Part shown: in pieces, positions 1 to 8,794 of the stretch
How the letters are laid out: every line of letters begins with the position of its first letter
Numbering within the stretch: position 1 is the stretch's first letter
Assembly: GCF_001998825.1 (NCBI RefSeq)
Contig: NZ_MLHG01000018.1
Coordinates: 1-61,699, forward strand
Direction of reading: 5' to 3'
Source of the DNA: Rodentibacter mrazii
Lineage (GTDB): Bacteria; Pseudomonadota; Gammaproteobacteria; Enterobacterales; Pasteurellaceae
DNA: 61,699 bases
Translations under genes and position numbers: made by a program
Notes under the pieces: generated by a model
What the model was told of the DNA's origin: nothing
The model's input: the letters and a program-made list of their open reading frames with translations, nothing else
Databases searched by the model: none

Positions 1-872
1 TTTCCCATAATGTGGGTGGTGGCTTGGTTGCGCCGATAGCGGGAGCAAGTATTGCCTGGTTAGGGCAGGAACATTGGCAAGCAGCACATTTTATCGTACC
101 GACCGTCATTGCCACTGTGGTTGCGATCATTTTCTATATTTTCGGTACGGGTCGAACTTATAACGAAGGTTTACCACCTACCAGTAAAATTCTTGGCACA
201 GAACAAGAAGAGCTGGTTGTCACCAAAGAAGAAAATGTCAATTTAACCACATGGGAAATCTTTAGAGATTATATCGTTAAAGACATTAACGTTTGGTTTG
301 TTTCTTTTATTGATGTATTCACCTATATGATCCGTTTCGGGGTATTAACTTGGCTTCCGCTGTATTTACTGGAAACTAAAGGCTTTTCGAAGGGGCAAAT
401 GGCAACCGCTTTTGCTATCTTTGAATGGGCTGCCATCCCTTCTACTTTGTTAGCAGGTTGGTTGACAGATACTTACTTTAAGGGTCGCCGTATGCCATTA
501 GCAATTATAACGCTGGTTGGGGTCGGTATAGCGATGTTTGCTTACTGGGGAGGGCAAGATTTACTCATCGTTACTATCGGTGCAGGTGTGATCGGGTGCT
601 TAATCTATGTACCCATGTTCCTTTCCTCTTTGCAAACCATTGAGCTTGTGCCTTCATTTGCTGCGGGTTCCGCAACAGGTTTAAGAGGATTACTCAGCTA
701 TATTCTCGGAAGTTTCTCCGGAACGGCATTGTTTGGTATTCTTGCCGAACGTTTTGGCTGGAATGCAGGCTTTTATTTACTTCTGTTTGCAGTATGCGGT
801 TGTATTTTTTGCTGTTATATGACCCACTTAGGCGTACTGCGTTTAGAAAGAAGAAATAATAAGGCTAAATAA
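1..872 (+). CDS. Organophosphate:phosphate antiporter (OPA family, UhpT/PgtP/GlpT-like), C-terminal part
   Basis: This is the 3' portion of a 12-TM major-facilitator protein that would exchange a phosphorylated organic compound for inorganic phosphate across the inner membrane. The reading frame is open from the first base and includes a Ser-His-Asn-Val-Gly-Gly-Gly motif, which is the conserved OPA-family loop; the true start lies upstream of the window. The remaining ~290 residues hold about seven hydrophobic segments and an IRFGVLTWLPLYL segment similar to family members. Substrate cannot be assigned: the sequence seems closer to UhpT/PgtP-type members than to GlpT. It ends before a hairpin at 921-948. 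Confidence 0.8.
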   Translation, partial: SHNVGGGLVAPIAGASIAWLGQEHWQAAHFIVPTVIATVVAIIFYIFGTGRTYNEGLPPTSKILGTEQEELVVTKEENVNLTTWEIFRDYIVKDINVWFVSFIDVFTYMIRFGVLTWLPLYLLETKGFSKGQMATAFAIFEWAAIPSTLLAGWLTDTYFKGRRMPLAIITLVGVGIAMFAYWGGQDLLIVTIGAGVIGCLIYVPMFLSSLQTIELVPSFAAGSATGLRGLLSYILGSFSGTALFGILAERFGWNAGFYLLLFAVCGCIFCCYMTHLGVLRLERRNNKAK

Positions 873-920
873 TTCAGTAATTAGCCATAAACAATCGTGA
901 TATAACACTAATTTATAAAA

Positions 921-948
921 GATCCCCAAAAGATAACTTTCGGGGATC
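921..948 (+). terminator. Stem-loop after the antiporter gene
   Basis: GATCCCC with an A-rich inner arm pairs with CTTTCGGGGATC around a 4-nt ATAA loop; there is one mismatch in 12 pairs. It sits 49 bases after the stop codon. The T-tract that follows is poor (ATCTTAAT), so termination strength is uncertain. Confidence 0.6.
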
Positions 949-1142
949 ATCTTAATCCCCTCCTCCCCCACACACAGTTACCACTGAGAATTTACCAAAA
1001 AATCAAGGGATTTTGACCGCACTTTTCCGGGTTACATGACTTGTTGATACGGCGACTGTTAAAACAAAAAGAGCGGTCAAATTTCACTAAATTTTAGTAA
1101 AACTTATGGAAAAGGATTACGGGTGAAGTATGAATAAAAGCA

Positions 1143-1176
1143 ATGTCATATTTTTGACATCAAAGAATAATAAAAT
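1143..1176 (+). promoter_or_regulatory. Pho-box-like element and -10 of the phytase-like gene
   Basis: ATGTCATA at 1143-1150 matches the first half of the PhoB box (CTGTCATA) except for its first base. After an AT linker, TTGACAT matches the second half as found in E. coli phoA (TTGTCAC) with two differences. The same bases form a perfect 6-6-6 inverted repeat (ATGTCA, TGACAT). A TAAAAT -10 candidate begins 11 bases after the box, which is the usual PhoB geometry. The downstream product is phosphate-related, which supports the reading; binding is inferred. Confidence 0.4.
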
Positions 1177-1215
1177 ACTGCCGATAAATAATCACTAAAT
1201 CCGTTGAGGAAAAAT

Positions 1216-2364
1216 ATGAAAAAATTGGCTTTATTTGTTTTTATACCGAGTATCGCGATGGCGCATACTTATAGTAGTTCATCATTTCATGAAGCACTCA
1301 CAACAATAACCACGCCAGAAAAAACATTAAACTTATCGGTGGGAATCGGAAGTGGGGCATTTCATCGCCGGAGCGATCCTACTAATGTTTTTTATACTGT
1401 AACTGATCGAGGCCCTAATATTGATTGTAGCGATAGTCGTAAAATTTTAGGGTTATCATATTGTTCTAAGGGTAAAGTTTTTCCTGTTCCTAATTTTTCA
1501 CCCACTATTTACCGCCTACAACTGTCTGAAAATAACCAATCTTCCGCAAAGATTTTAGATAAAATTCCGCTCAAAACACAATCAGGAAAACTTGCCTCGG
1601 GTATATCCAATCCGAATACCGAAACGGCATATGATATTAACAAAAACGTACTCAAGGATGATGTAAACGGTTTTGATACCGAAGCATTAGTTGTCACACA
1701 AACCGGAGAATTTTACCTTGCCGATGAATATGGTCCGAGTATTATTTACGCGGATCAAAACGGAGTGATTAAGAATCGTTTTGTACCTAAGGGGGTGAAA
1801 TTTGAATTAAACGGCGCAGATTATACCGTAACAGAGAATTTACCGGCAGAATTGAGAAACCGCCAACTTAACCGGGGTTTTGAAGCCCTAGCATTAAGCG
1901 AAGATGAAAAAACACTCTTTTTTATGTTACAAAGTCCTTATGATCCCAAAAAACGAACCATTACACTATATTCTATGGATATTCAATCTCAAACCATTAA
2001 CGGACAGTGGCTATATGAATTGGATACCCCGGATACCTTTGTCAAAGATAATGCTAAAAAGGCACGTATTCAAAATGACGTCAAAATAAGCGAAATAGCC
2101 GCAATCGGAGATAATGAACTCATTGTTTTAGAGCGGATTAGTAAAACGACTAAATTTTACAAAGTTAAACTGGAACCTAACACAACTGAAAAAACAGTAA
2201 ATAAAGAATTAATAGTGAACACAGATGATTTGGATAAATTTCCAACTAAAATCGAAGGGTTGGCGATTATTTCACCTCAAGAATGGATTTTAGTGAATGA
2301 CAATGATTTTGGTATTGAGGGGGATAAAACACGTATTATTCGCTTATCGTTACAGGATAAATAA
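1216..2364 (+). CDS. Secreted esterase-like phytase-domain protein
   Basis: A 382-residue exported protein of the esterase-like-activity-of-phytase family (PF13449 type), a predicted beta-propeller. I chose ATG 1216 because GAGG lies 8 bases upstream and the first 16 residues (MKKLALFVFIPSIAMA) form a signal peptide with an AMA cleavage site; an in-frame TTG at 1204 is less likely. Family hallmarks are VTDRGPN near residue 60, FDTEALVV, GEFYLADEYGPSI and NRGFEALALSEDEKTLF. Members may act on phosphomonoesters or be calcium-binding; the substrate here is unknown. It follows an organophosphate antiporter and a Pho-box-like site, which suggests phosphate scavenging in the periplasm. No uptake signal lies inside it. 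Confidence 0.8.
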   Translation: MKKLALFVFIPSIAMAHTYSSSSFHEALTTITTPEKTLNLSVGIGSGAFHRRSDPTNVFYTVTDRGPNIDCSDSRKILGLSYCSKGKVFPVPNFSPTIYRLQLSENNQSSAKILDKIPLKTQSGKLASGISNPNTETAYDINKNVLKDDVNGFDTEALVVTQTGEFYLADEYGPSIIYADQNGVIKNRFVPKGVKFELNGADYTVTENLPAELRNRQLNRGFEALALSEDEKTLFFMLQSPYDPKKRTITLYSMDIQSQTINGQWLYELDTPDTFVKDNAKKARIQNDVKISEIAAIGDNELIVLERISKTTKFYKVKLEPNTTEKTVNKELIVNTDDLDKFPTKIEGLAIISPQEWILVNDNDFGIEGDKTRIIRLSLQDK

Positions 2365-2995
2365 CAATATGGAAACTGACAATCGGCACAGAAACATATA
2401 ATCCCAATCATCAAGTATGAGCTTGTTTGCGTGGGCGTTCTATCCCACTATCGTTTTGGGCGTAGATAAAATCAATTCCGTATCGGCTTAAGGTCTAGCC
2501 AATGTTGTGATAAAACAGGTTAGAATAAACATTGCCGTGAAGAGCGGTGATCGCAATAATTACTGTGTCAGGCAGCTGTTGGGAAAATCATGCTCCGATT
2601 TATATTTCACGCCACTTTGCTTAGCCACGGGTAAAAATTTTGTCTTATTCGTGTGCCCTATAGCATTGTCGGCGTGTAGAGGATAGTCGGTTTTTTCCTA
2701 GTCAAATGTATTTTCTTAAAAATATCTCGTTATTTTGATTCAGCGCCGAATGCACCGGAATTTGCATTTAGTGACATAAAATTTTGTGACATCTATCACA
2801 AATTTACATTTTTATTGAAATATGCCATCAAATTTTAATGGAGAGGTGATTAAAATATGCAGCGCGCTAAATGACGTGTTGGTTTTGTTAAACATAGACA
2901 TAACCAATAGTAAATTGTCGTGATTTAGTTTCCGGTGGCAAATATCACTAATGGCATTTGCTGATTTAAGTTCCCCTTATTTTTTTGGATATATT
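2365..2995. other. Gene-poor stretch before tpsA, possibly containing decayed coding sequence
   Basis: No intact gene is visible in about 630 bases. On the minus strand two short protein-like stretches lie in different frames: one of ~42 codons (about 2690-2560, including HADNAIGHTNKTKFLPV) and one of ~29 codons (about 2585-2495, including DTVIIAITALHGNVYSNLF) running into a stop. This is what a frameshifted, decayed gene would look like, but I recognise no family and it shows no TpsB-like POTRA or barrel sequence. The CRP site at 2785-2800 lies in the 3' part. Confidence 0.35.
2785..2800 (+). promoter_or_regulatory. CRP (cAMP receptor) binding site upstream of tpsA
   Basis: TGTGA-CATCTA-TCACA matches both CRP half-sites exactly with the standard six-base spacer, flanked by AAATTT and AATTT. 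A TAAAAT hexamer at 2851-2856 could be the -10 of a promoter activated from about 70 bases upstream (class I). The tpsA start is about 195 bases further on. The match is directly visible; regulation is inferred. Confidence 0.7.
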
Positions 2996-5900
2996 ATGAA
3001 GAAAATTTCTCCTTCTAAAATTACTATTGCATTATCTCTATGCTATGTAACTCCGTTCAGCTATGCCGATATTCAATCTGCTAATGGTAATACTCAAGTT
3101 GCCCGTCAACAAGGCGTGGAAATTATTAATATTGCGACACCAAGTCAGTCGGGGCTGTCACACAACCAATATAATAAATATAACGTAGATCAAGCGGGCG
3201 CGGTTTTAAATAATGCTCAGCAAAATGCTCAAACCCAGTTAGCCGGTCAGGTTTCTGCCAACCCAAATTTAAGGGGACAAGCGGCAACGGTTATTCTTAA
3301 TGAGGTTGTAAGCCGTAATCCTTCACATATTGCTGGTAAACAGGAAATTGCAGGTCAAAAAGCGGACTATGTACTCGCTAATCCGAATGGTATTAGTGTA
3401 GATGGTGCAGGTTTTATTAATACGCCAAGAGCTTCTCTTGTTGTCGGTAAAGCAACTGTTGAAAATGGAAAATTAACAGGATATCAAATAGATAGCGATA
3501 ATAACTTGACAACGAAAGGGACGATATCCGGCACTGATAATGTAGATTTAATTGCGCCGACGATGAATATTTCCGGAAAAATTCAAGCGAAGGACGGAAA
3601 TGTCAATATCTTACAAGGTCGTAATAAGGTTGAACGAGCTGAAGATGGTACATTGACTATTAATGTTTTACCGCAACAGGAGAAGATTTTAGACGGTAAA
3701 GTTGCCGGTAGTATTCAGGCGGGCAGAATTCGAATCCATTCCACTGATGAAAGAGCAACCTTAGCTGTAACAAGTAGTGATTTGGACGCAAAACAAGTCA
3801 TTGTGACGGCAGGTAATGCAAAATTAGACGGTACGGTAACAAAGAAAAATCGTGGAACATTCAAAGAAATTAAAGAGGCAAATAGATCCGTTGGTAGCGT
3901 GACATCAAATAAAGACACTGAAACCTTTGAGAAAACGAGTATTAAGGCAGACTCTTTGATTGTTGCTGCATCAGGTAATTTAGATTTATCCGGCGCGGAA
4001 ATTCAAGCAAAAGAAGCGGTATTAATCGGTGGAAAAACACATTTAGGAGCAGTTAAAACAGAAGTGAGAGAAACCATTGCTGAGGGACGAGCAAAAGGTG
4101 CCTCAAAAGTGGAAGAAATTGCACAAACCCGACTTGAGACAGCACACCGCACGAAGATTACGGCAGATTCACTTAAATTGGCTTCAACAACAGGGAAATT
4201 AAGTGGCGATGCGTCACAGATTAATGCGAAAAGTTTAACGTTGCATGGTGAGGAAGGGATCCTATTCCAAGGTACAAAAGAAAAAAATTACTATGATGAT
4301 ACGGTTCAGTTTAAAAATGTATCACCGAAACATAAGACCGGCACCAGTTATCAAACAGCGATTGCAGAAAAACATGTAGCCAGTGAATTTAATATCAAAG
4401 ATGATTTAGTCGTTTCTGGTGGTTCCGATGTGAAATTTGCCGGTACCATTGGTCGAATTGATGGCGACTTAGTTGTAGAAAATAAAGGTAAATTACTTTT
4501 TACTGCCGAAGAGGTGAGAAATAGCCATAAAGTCGATGATAAAGAAAAATATTGGGGTGGATTGGCTGGTTCTAAAGCATTAGCATCTACTCGAAATGAT
4601 AAAGAACAGCATGGGGCTGATTTTACCGTTAAGGGGACGATTTTAGCAGATGCCCAGAATGGGGTAAATTTATCGGGTAGTCGTGTCATTTCTGGTAAAG
4701 ATGCGTTAGTAAAAGCAAACAATGGTAATTTAGTATTAGACGCAGCTGAAAACATTAGTGTTTTTGAAGAAAAAGGGCGTAAAGGAACAATTTTTGATAT
4801 TACCAAAGAACGAAGCAGAGGCTACAAAGTTGTTTATACAAAACAAAGTGCAGAATTAGGTTCTCAGTCTAATTTACAATTGGTGACAAATAAGAATGTT
4901 AATATCATTGGTAGTCGTGTAAAAGCGGGTGGTTTACTTGGTATCGTAGCCGATGGGAACATCAATATAAGAGGTAGCCAAAACTACTTCACTCAAAGTT
5001 ATACTCAATCAGGTATTGGCTTTACCACTAAAGTTGAGAAACCGAGTCTATCAATTGATAAAGAGGGATTAGCAAAATCCTCCATTGATTTACTTACTGA
5101 TGTCATTGTTGGCACGGTTAAACGTGATGAAATGGCACAGGGTCTTGCGAATAATGTGAAGGATAATCTGAAATTTAAAGGTGAAGCCAGTGCGACTTTT
5201 GGCTTTTATAAGCACTATAAATTAGAAAAAGGGTATCACTATAACCCGTCAGAAGTCAGTGGTGGAAACACAAACTTACGTGCCAATAATGTGAATGTAA
5301 CGGGAAGTAAAGTCGAGGCAACAAAAGGCGATCTCAATATCAATGCTAACCGTGTCAATACAAAAGCACATCATGATTATTCTTATACCAATAAAGTGAA
5401 TACCGATGTGGGAATAACCAACACGGTTACAGTAACTGAAAGTGGTATTACAAATAAATTGTCTTTAGGTATTCAACATAAGGATAGTGAGCAAGAAAAT
5501 ACAATAGCAAAAGTTAGTCAACTATCTGCTAAAAATAATTTGAATATCAATGCTAATCAGAATATTGCCCATAAAGGCTCACAACTAAGTGCGGGTAAAA
5601 ATATTGTAGAAAATGCAAAAAATATTACTCATGCTCCTGAGTATAATAAGGAAAGTGATAAGCAAAAGAACTTTGATCTTGGTTTAACTTTAACCACTTC
5701 AGTTGATAAAAATAAAGTCGCAAGCGGTAGTCTGGTATTGGGTATTTCTGGTGGACGTGAGAATAGTACGGCGAGTAATGCACAAAGTACAACGGTAACT
5801 GCCGGAAAAGACATTAACGTCAATGCAAACCATCTCATAGATGTCGGTACGCAGTACCAAGGTGGCGGCAATGTTAACCTCAACTCTCAATCACATCATA

Positions 5901-7264
5901 TTCAATCAGCTCAAAATACTAAACATAATGATAAATTAACTGCGGGTGTTACAATTGGTGTGAGCGCAAGTACCAAAGATTTCGCAACGGCTAACGTAGG
6001 GGTAAATGCGGGTATTCATTTCCAAAAAGATCAAAGTGATTCAACCACAGCTCATAAAGCAAACGTACAGGGTGGAAATGTGAATATCACAACAGGTACA
6101 TTAAACAGCCAAGCAGATATTACGGCGACCAATAACGTGAATATTAATGCGGATAAAGCAAACTTCACACAATCTCAAAATACCAGTTCCCATAAAGGGG
6201 GCGGTTTCACTTTAAATGTGGGTGTTGGCGCCATTGTTATTCCGGCAGCAAGCGCCGCTGTACCGTCTGTGGATGTTAATTTCACTGCAAACGGACACAA
6301 AGGTAATCGCACTGATGCGGTATTGCACAATGTTCAAGGTGGAAACAATGTCGGAATTCACGGCAAAGACGGTGTGAGCTTACAAGGAACCAATGTTGAA
6401 GCCGGTAATAATGTTTCCATTACTGGGAATACGGTTAATGTTCAACCGGGGAAAAGCCAAGTACAAGAGCTTAATGTTAGTGTAGGTGGCGGCGTAAGTG
6501 TAGGTGCGAATACGTCCAGTCTTGGTATTAACGGTAACGTAAATGTACAGCACGAAAATAGTACAACCCATCCGGGTGTATCTATTAACGGTAAAAATGT
6601 GAATATTACGGCAGAAAACGGCGTGAATTTAACCGGAGTCAGCTCAAATAGCACCAACCTTACGCTAGACGGCGGTAAAGGCGATGTGAACCTAAATGCA
6701 GCGAAAAACAATGTGAACAAAACCGGAGTGGATGTCGGTTTATCACTGAGCGGCGGCATTAGCGAGAATAAATGGACGCCGGCAGAGGGCTCGGGCAAAT
6801 TAAATGTTGATGTAGTGCGTAATGAAACTCACACGACAACTGATTTGAATGCTCAAAATGCCACAATCTCCGGTAATAATGCCCATTTTAACGGCAGTAG
6901 CATTAATGCGGAAAATATGAATAACAATCTTACAGGTAACATTACCACTACTCCGGTTACCGATAAAATCAATGAAACCAGCGTTCATCTTTCTGCGAAC
7001 GGTAGTGGTAAATTTACTCCATATCCGGCGGATAAATGGGCTGAAAGTGCTAAGAAAGATTGGGATAACGGCACAATCGCAGGCGTGAAAGCCGATGTGA
7101 ATGTGAAAGTGGATTCCACCAAAACTGAGACCGTTAAACAAGGCGGAATTAACCCGCCGAAACCACAAGTGGTTAAAAACCAAGTGGTGAAAACCAATAT
7201 TAGTTTGACAACTAATCAAAAAGCACGCTTAGAACATATGATGAAAGCCAGAAGACGCAGATAA
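2996..7264 (+). CDS. TpsA-family filamentous haemagglutinin-like exoprotein
   Basis: A large secreted beta-helix protein (1422 residues) of the two-partner secretion class. ATG 2996 starts a typical signal peptide (MKKISPSK, hydrophobic core, PFSYA before DIQ); an in-frame ATG at 2951 would add 15 residues. The N-terminal TPS domain follows, with ATVILNEV and the hallmark NPNGI about 130 residues in. Next come many Asn/Gly-rich haemagglutinin repeats of the NVNITG type and haemagglutinin-repeat segments. The C-terminus is short and basic (KARRRR) with no VENN pretoxin motif or toxin domain, so a CdiA function is unlikely and adhesion more likely. No tpsB transporter gene lies next to it. A CRP site precedes it and a strong terminator follows. 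Confidence 0.88.
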   Translation: MKKISPSKITIALSLCYVTPFSYADIQSANGNTQVARQQGVEIINIATPSQSGLSHNQYNKYNVDQAGAVLNNAQQNAQTQLAGQVSANPNLRGQAATVILNEVVSRNPSHIAGKQEIAGQKADYVLANPNGISVDGAGFINTPRASLVVGKATVENGKLTGYQIDSDNNLTTKGTISGTDNVDLIAPTMNISGKIQAKDGNVNILQGRNKVERAEDGTLTINVLPQQEKILDGKVAGSIQAGRIRIHSTDERATLAVTSSDLDAKQVIVTAGNAKLDGTVTKKNRGTFKEIKEANRSVGSVTSNKDTETFEKTSIKADSLIVAASGNLDLSGAEIQAKEAVLIGGKTHLGAVKTEVRETIAEGRAKGASKVEEIAQTRLETAHRTKITADSLKLASTTGKLSGDASQINAKSLTLHGEEGILFQGTKEKNYYDDTVQFKNVSPKHKTGTSYQTAIAEKHVASEFNIKDDLVVSGGSDVKFAGTIGRIDGDLVVENKGKLLFTAEEVRNSHKVDDKEKYWGGLAGSKALASTRNDKEQHGADFTVKGTILADAQNGVNLSGSRVISGKDALVKANNGNLVLDAAENISVFEEKGRKGTIFDITKERSRGYKVVYTKQSAELGSQSNLQLVTNKNVNIIGSRVKAGGLLGIVADGNINIRGSQNYFTQSYTQSGIGFTTKVEKPSLSIDKEGLAKSSIDLLTDVIVGTVKRDEMAQGLANNVKDNLKFKGEASATFGFYKHYKLEKGYHYNPSEVSGGNTNLRANNVNVTGSKVEATKGDLNINANRVNTKAHHDYSYTNKVNTDVGITNTVTVTESGITNKLSLGIQHKDSEQENTIAKVSQLSAKNNLNINANQNIAHKGSQLSAGKNIVENAKNITHAPEYNKESDKQKNFDLGLTLTTSVDKNKVASGSLVLGISGGRENSTASNAQSTTVTAGKDINVNANHLIDVGTQYQGGGNVNLNSQSHHIQSAQNTKHNDKLTAGVTIGVSASTKDFATANVGVNAGIHFQKDQSDSTTAHKANVQGGNVNITTGTLNSQADITATNNVNINADKANFTQSQNTSSHKGGGFTLNVGVGAIVIPAASAAVPSVDVNFTANGHKGNRTDAVLHNVQGGNNVGIHGKDGVSLQGTNVEAGNNVSITGNTVNVQPGKSQVQELNVSVGGGVSVGANTSSLGINGNVNVQHENSTTHPGVSINGKNVNITAENGVNLTGVSSNSTNLTLDGGKGDVNLNAAKNNVNKTGVDVGLSLSGGISENKWTPAEGSGKLNVDVVRNETHTTTDLNAQNATISGNNAHFNGSSINAENMNNNLTGNITTTPVTDKINETSVHLSANGSGKFTPYPADKWAESAKKDWDNGTIAGVKADVNVKVDSTKTETVKQGGINPPKPQVVKNQVVKTNISLTTNQKARLEHMMKARRRR

Positions 7265-7284
7265 TCATTATTTTCTAAAGAACA

Positions 7285-7314
7285 AAAATTGGCTAAGGAA
7301 ACTTAGCCAATTTT
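7285..7314 (+). terminator. Rho-independent terminator of tpsA
   Basis: A perfect 13-bp stem (AAAATTGGCTAAG and its complement) closes a GAAA tetraloop and runs into seven Ts. It begins 20 bases after the tpsA stop. Confidence 0.9.
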
Positions 7315-7852
7315 TTTGTTTTGATCATGGGGCTTTTCATTTACTGGCTTATTTAACCTCTGTACAGAGCTATTTTTTGCTTTTAAGGAATATGTTTCAT
7401 ATTAATTTGAGTACCAGAAATGCGCTAAAATTTGTGGCTAGCCACGTTTTTTATACCAACAGATTTAGCGATGTACAGGAAAGTGCGGTCAAAATTTTGG
7501 AAGAAATTTATCGCTCATTATTAACTAGGGTTGGAAAGAAAATGAATTGCTGCGGAAAGTAATAGTTAGCAGGCGAATTGAATAGAGAGCTGACTTAGCG
7601 CAACTAAAAACTGTGTGGCTAAAGCTTATCACTACGAAAACTAACGGCTTTAAAGCAAGCCCCTGTCGGTTAAAGCTACAATAGAAATAGAGCGATGATA
7701 CTGAAAGCGGAATGATTAAACGGCTTCAAGAAAAATGCCTTAATCGGTGAAGTGATAACGCTATTCCCTACTTAACATTGGTTAAATAGGGAACGGGTTC
7801 ACTTATTAAAAATCAATGATTTTTTAGACCGCACTTTTCGTAAGAATAATAA
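7315..7852. other. Gene-poor stretch between tpsA and bamD
   Basis: No convincing gene is present. A 61-codon frame at 7377-7562 has no good ribosome-binding site and runs across an uptake signal at 7481-7489; other frames are broken every 20-50 codons. The region may be decayed DNA, but I recognise no transposase or toxin/immunity remnant. A second uptake signal lies at 7828-7836. Confidence 0.4.
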
Positions 7853-7856
7853 GAAT

Positions 7857-7886
7857 AAAAGCCCCGATATTACTATCGGGGCTTTT
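7857..7886 (-). terminator. Terminator of bamD
   Basis: GCCCCGATA and TATCGGGGC form a perfect 9-bp stem around TTAC at 7861-7882, flanked by AAAA and TTTT, so it has a T-tract in both directions. It lies just after the bamD stop on the minus strand. Confidence 0.88.
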
Positions 7887-7892
7887 ATTCAA

Positions 7893-8684
7893 TTATTTTG
7901 TTGCAGTAGGTACAACCAATTCAGGCTCTTCCGGCTTTTCTACTTTTGCAAACTGTTTATCCTTATTTGCATCAATAATTTGTTGAGTTTGATTTGCCAA
8001 AGTATCCAGCCCCATTTTTTGGTACGCATCACGCATTAAGAATAAGCCTTCATAAGTCGCTTGCGTGTCAGGATACAATTTCAACATTCCTACAATACGG
8101 TTTGCCACCGCAACATCCGCATTACGCTTTGCATAGAATTTAGCAATTTCCAATTCATGGCGTGCTAAAGAATCTTTAATATAAACCATACGGGCTAAGG
8201 CATCTTGTGCATAAGGACTATTAGGAAATGCATGTACTAAACTTTGGAAATTTGAAAATGCGGTTTTTAAAGAGGTTGTTTCACGCGTTGCACGATCGAT
8301 TCCAAAGAAATCCTGAATGGCATTATCTGCCGTTGCAACATTGGTTAGACCTGCCATATACACCGCGTAATCGCGATTCGGACTTTGTGGAAATTGATTT
8401 AAGAAATTATCTACCGTCACCAATACGGCTGTGTAATCCTGCGATTTATAGTTTGCATAAATGAGATCCAACATTGCTTGTTCTTGATATGTACTTCCAG
8501 GGAAACGTTCTGTGGTCGCATTTAAATAACGAATAGCCTCAGAATAACCGCCTTCCTGTAAAGAACTCGCGCCTTTATTGTAAAGTTCATCTACCGATAA
8601 TTGTTCAACTTCTTGGTTACCGCTTGAACAACCGATCACAACAAATACCACAGCAAGCAAAGCCAATGATTTCATTTTACGCAT
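7893..8684 (-). CDS. bamD: Outer-membrane assembly lipoprotein BamD (ComL)
   Basis: BamD is the essential lipoprotein partner of BamA in the complex that folds outer-membrane beta-barrels; in Haemophilus it was first named ComL. The 263-residue product has a lipoprotein signal with the lipobox VIGC (Cys19), then tetratricopeptide-like repeats, including a YNKGASSLQEGGYSEAIRYL unit near the start and a FPNSPYAQDALARM unit in the middle. Length and order match the family. It is transcribed divergently from rluD with 110 bases between them, as in H. influenzae. BamA is also encoded in this window at 24-26 kb. Confidence 0.96.
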   Translation of the reverse strand: MRKMKSLALLAVVFVVIGCSSGNQEVEQLSVDELYNKGASSLQEGGYSEAIRYLNATTERFPGSTYQEQAMLDLIYANYKSQDYTAVLVTVDNFLNQFPQSPNRDYAVYMAGLTNVATADNAIQDFFGIDRATRETTSLKTAFSNFQSLVHAFPNSPYAQDALARMVYIKDSLARHELEIAKFYAKRNADVAVANRIVGMLKLYPDTQATYEGLFLMRDAYQKMGLDTLANQTQQIIDANKDKQFAKVEKPEEPELVVPTATK

Positions 8685-8794
8685 TGTTTTTTCCTTAATT
8701 TTTACGAAAACTAATAAATAAGATACAATTAGCCAACATTGTATAGAACATTAATAAATAAGCCAACTTTTTAAACTTATTGAGATAAATTTTT

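Larger units (their letters stand above)
873..1215. other. Intergenic stretch between antiporter and phytase-like gene
   Basis: This 343-base gap holds the hairpin at 921-948, an uptake signal at 1016-1024 facing a degenerate one near 1070-1083, and the Pho-box-like promoter element at 1143-1176. A 22-codon ATG frame at 1130-1198 lacks a convincing ribosome-binding site and overlaps the promoter element, so I do not call it a gene. Confidence 0.6.

Noticed and set aside
1130-1198. A 22-codon ATG frame before the phytase-like gene
   Set aside because: It overlaps the promoter-like element and lacks a convincing ribosome-binding site.
4351-4806. A 151-codon minus-strand frame inside tpsA
   Set aside because: It lies wholly within the clear TpsA reading frame and its translation has no family resemblance; it is a shadow frame.
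2996-7264. Contact-dependent inhibition (CdiA) toxin
   Set aside because: There is no VENN motif, no C-terminal toxin domain, and no small immunity gene or CdiB next to it; the protein ends in a basic tail.
7377-7562. A 61-codon plus-strand frame between tpsA and bamD
   Set aside because: No good ribosome-binding site, it crosses an uptake signal, and its product resembles nothing known.
7560-7852. Insertion-sequence remnant after tpsA
   Set aside because: I tried both strands and found no transposase-like motif, terminal inverted repeat or target duplication.
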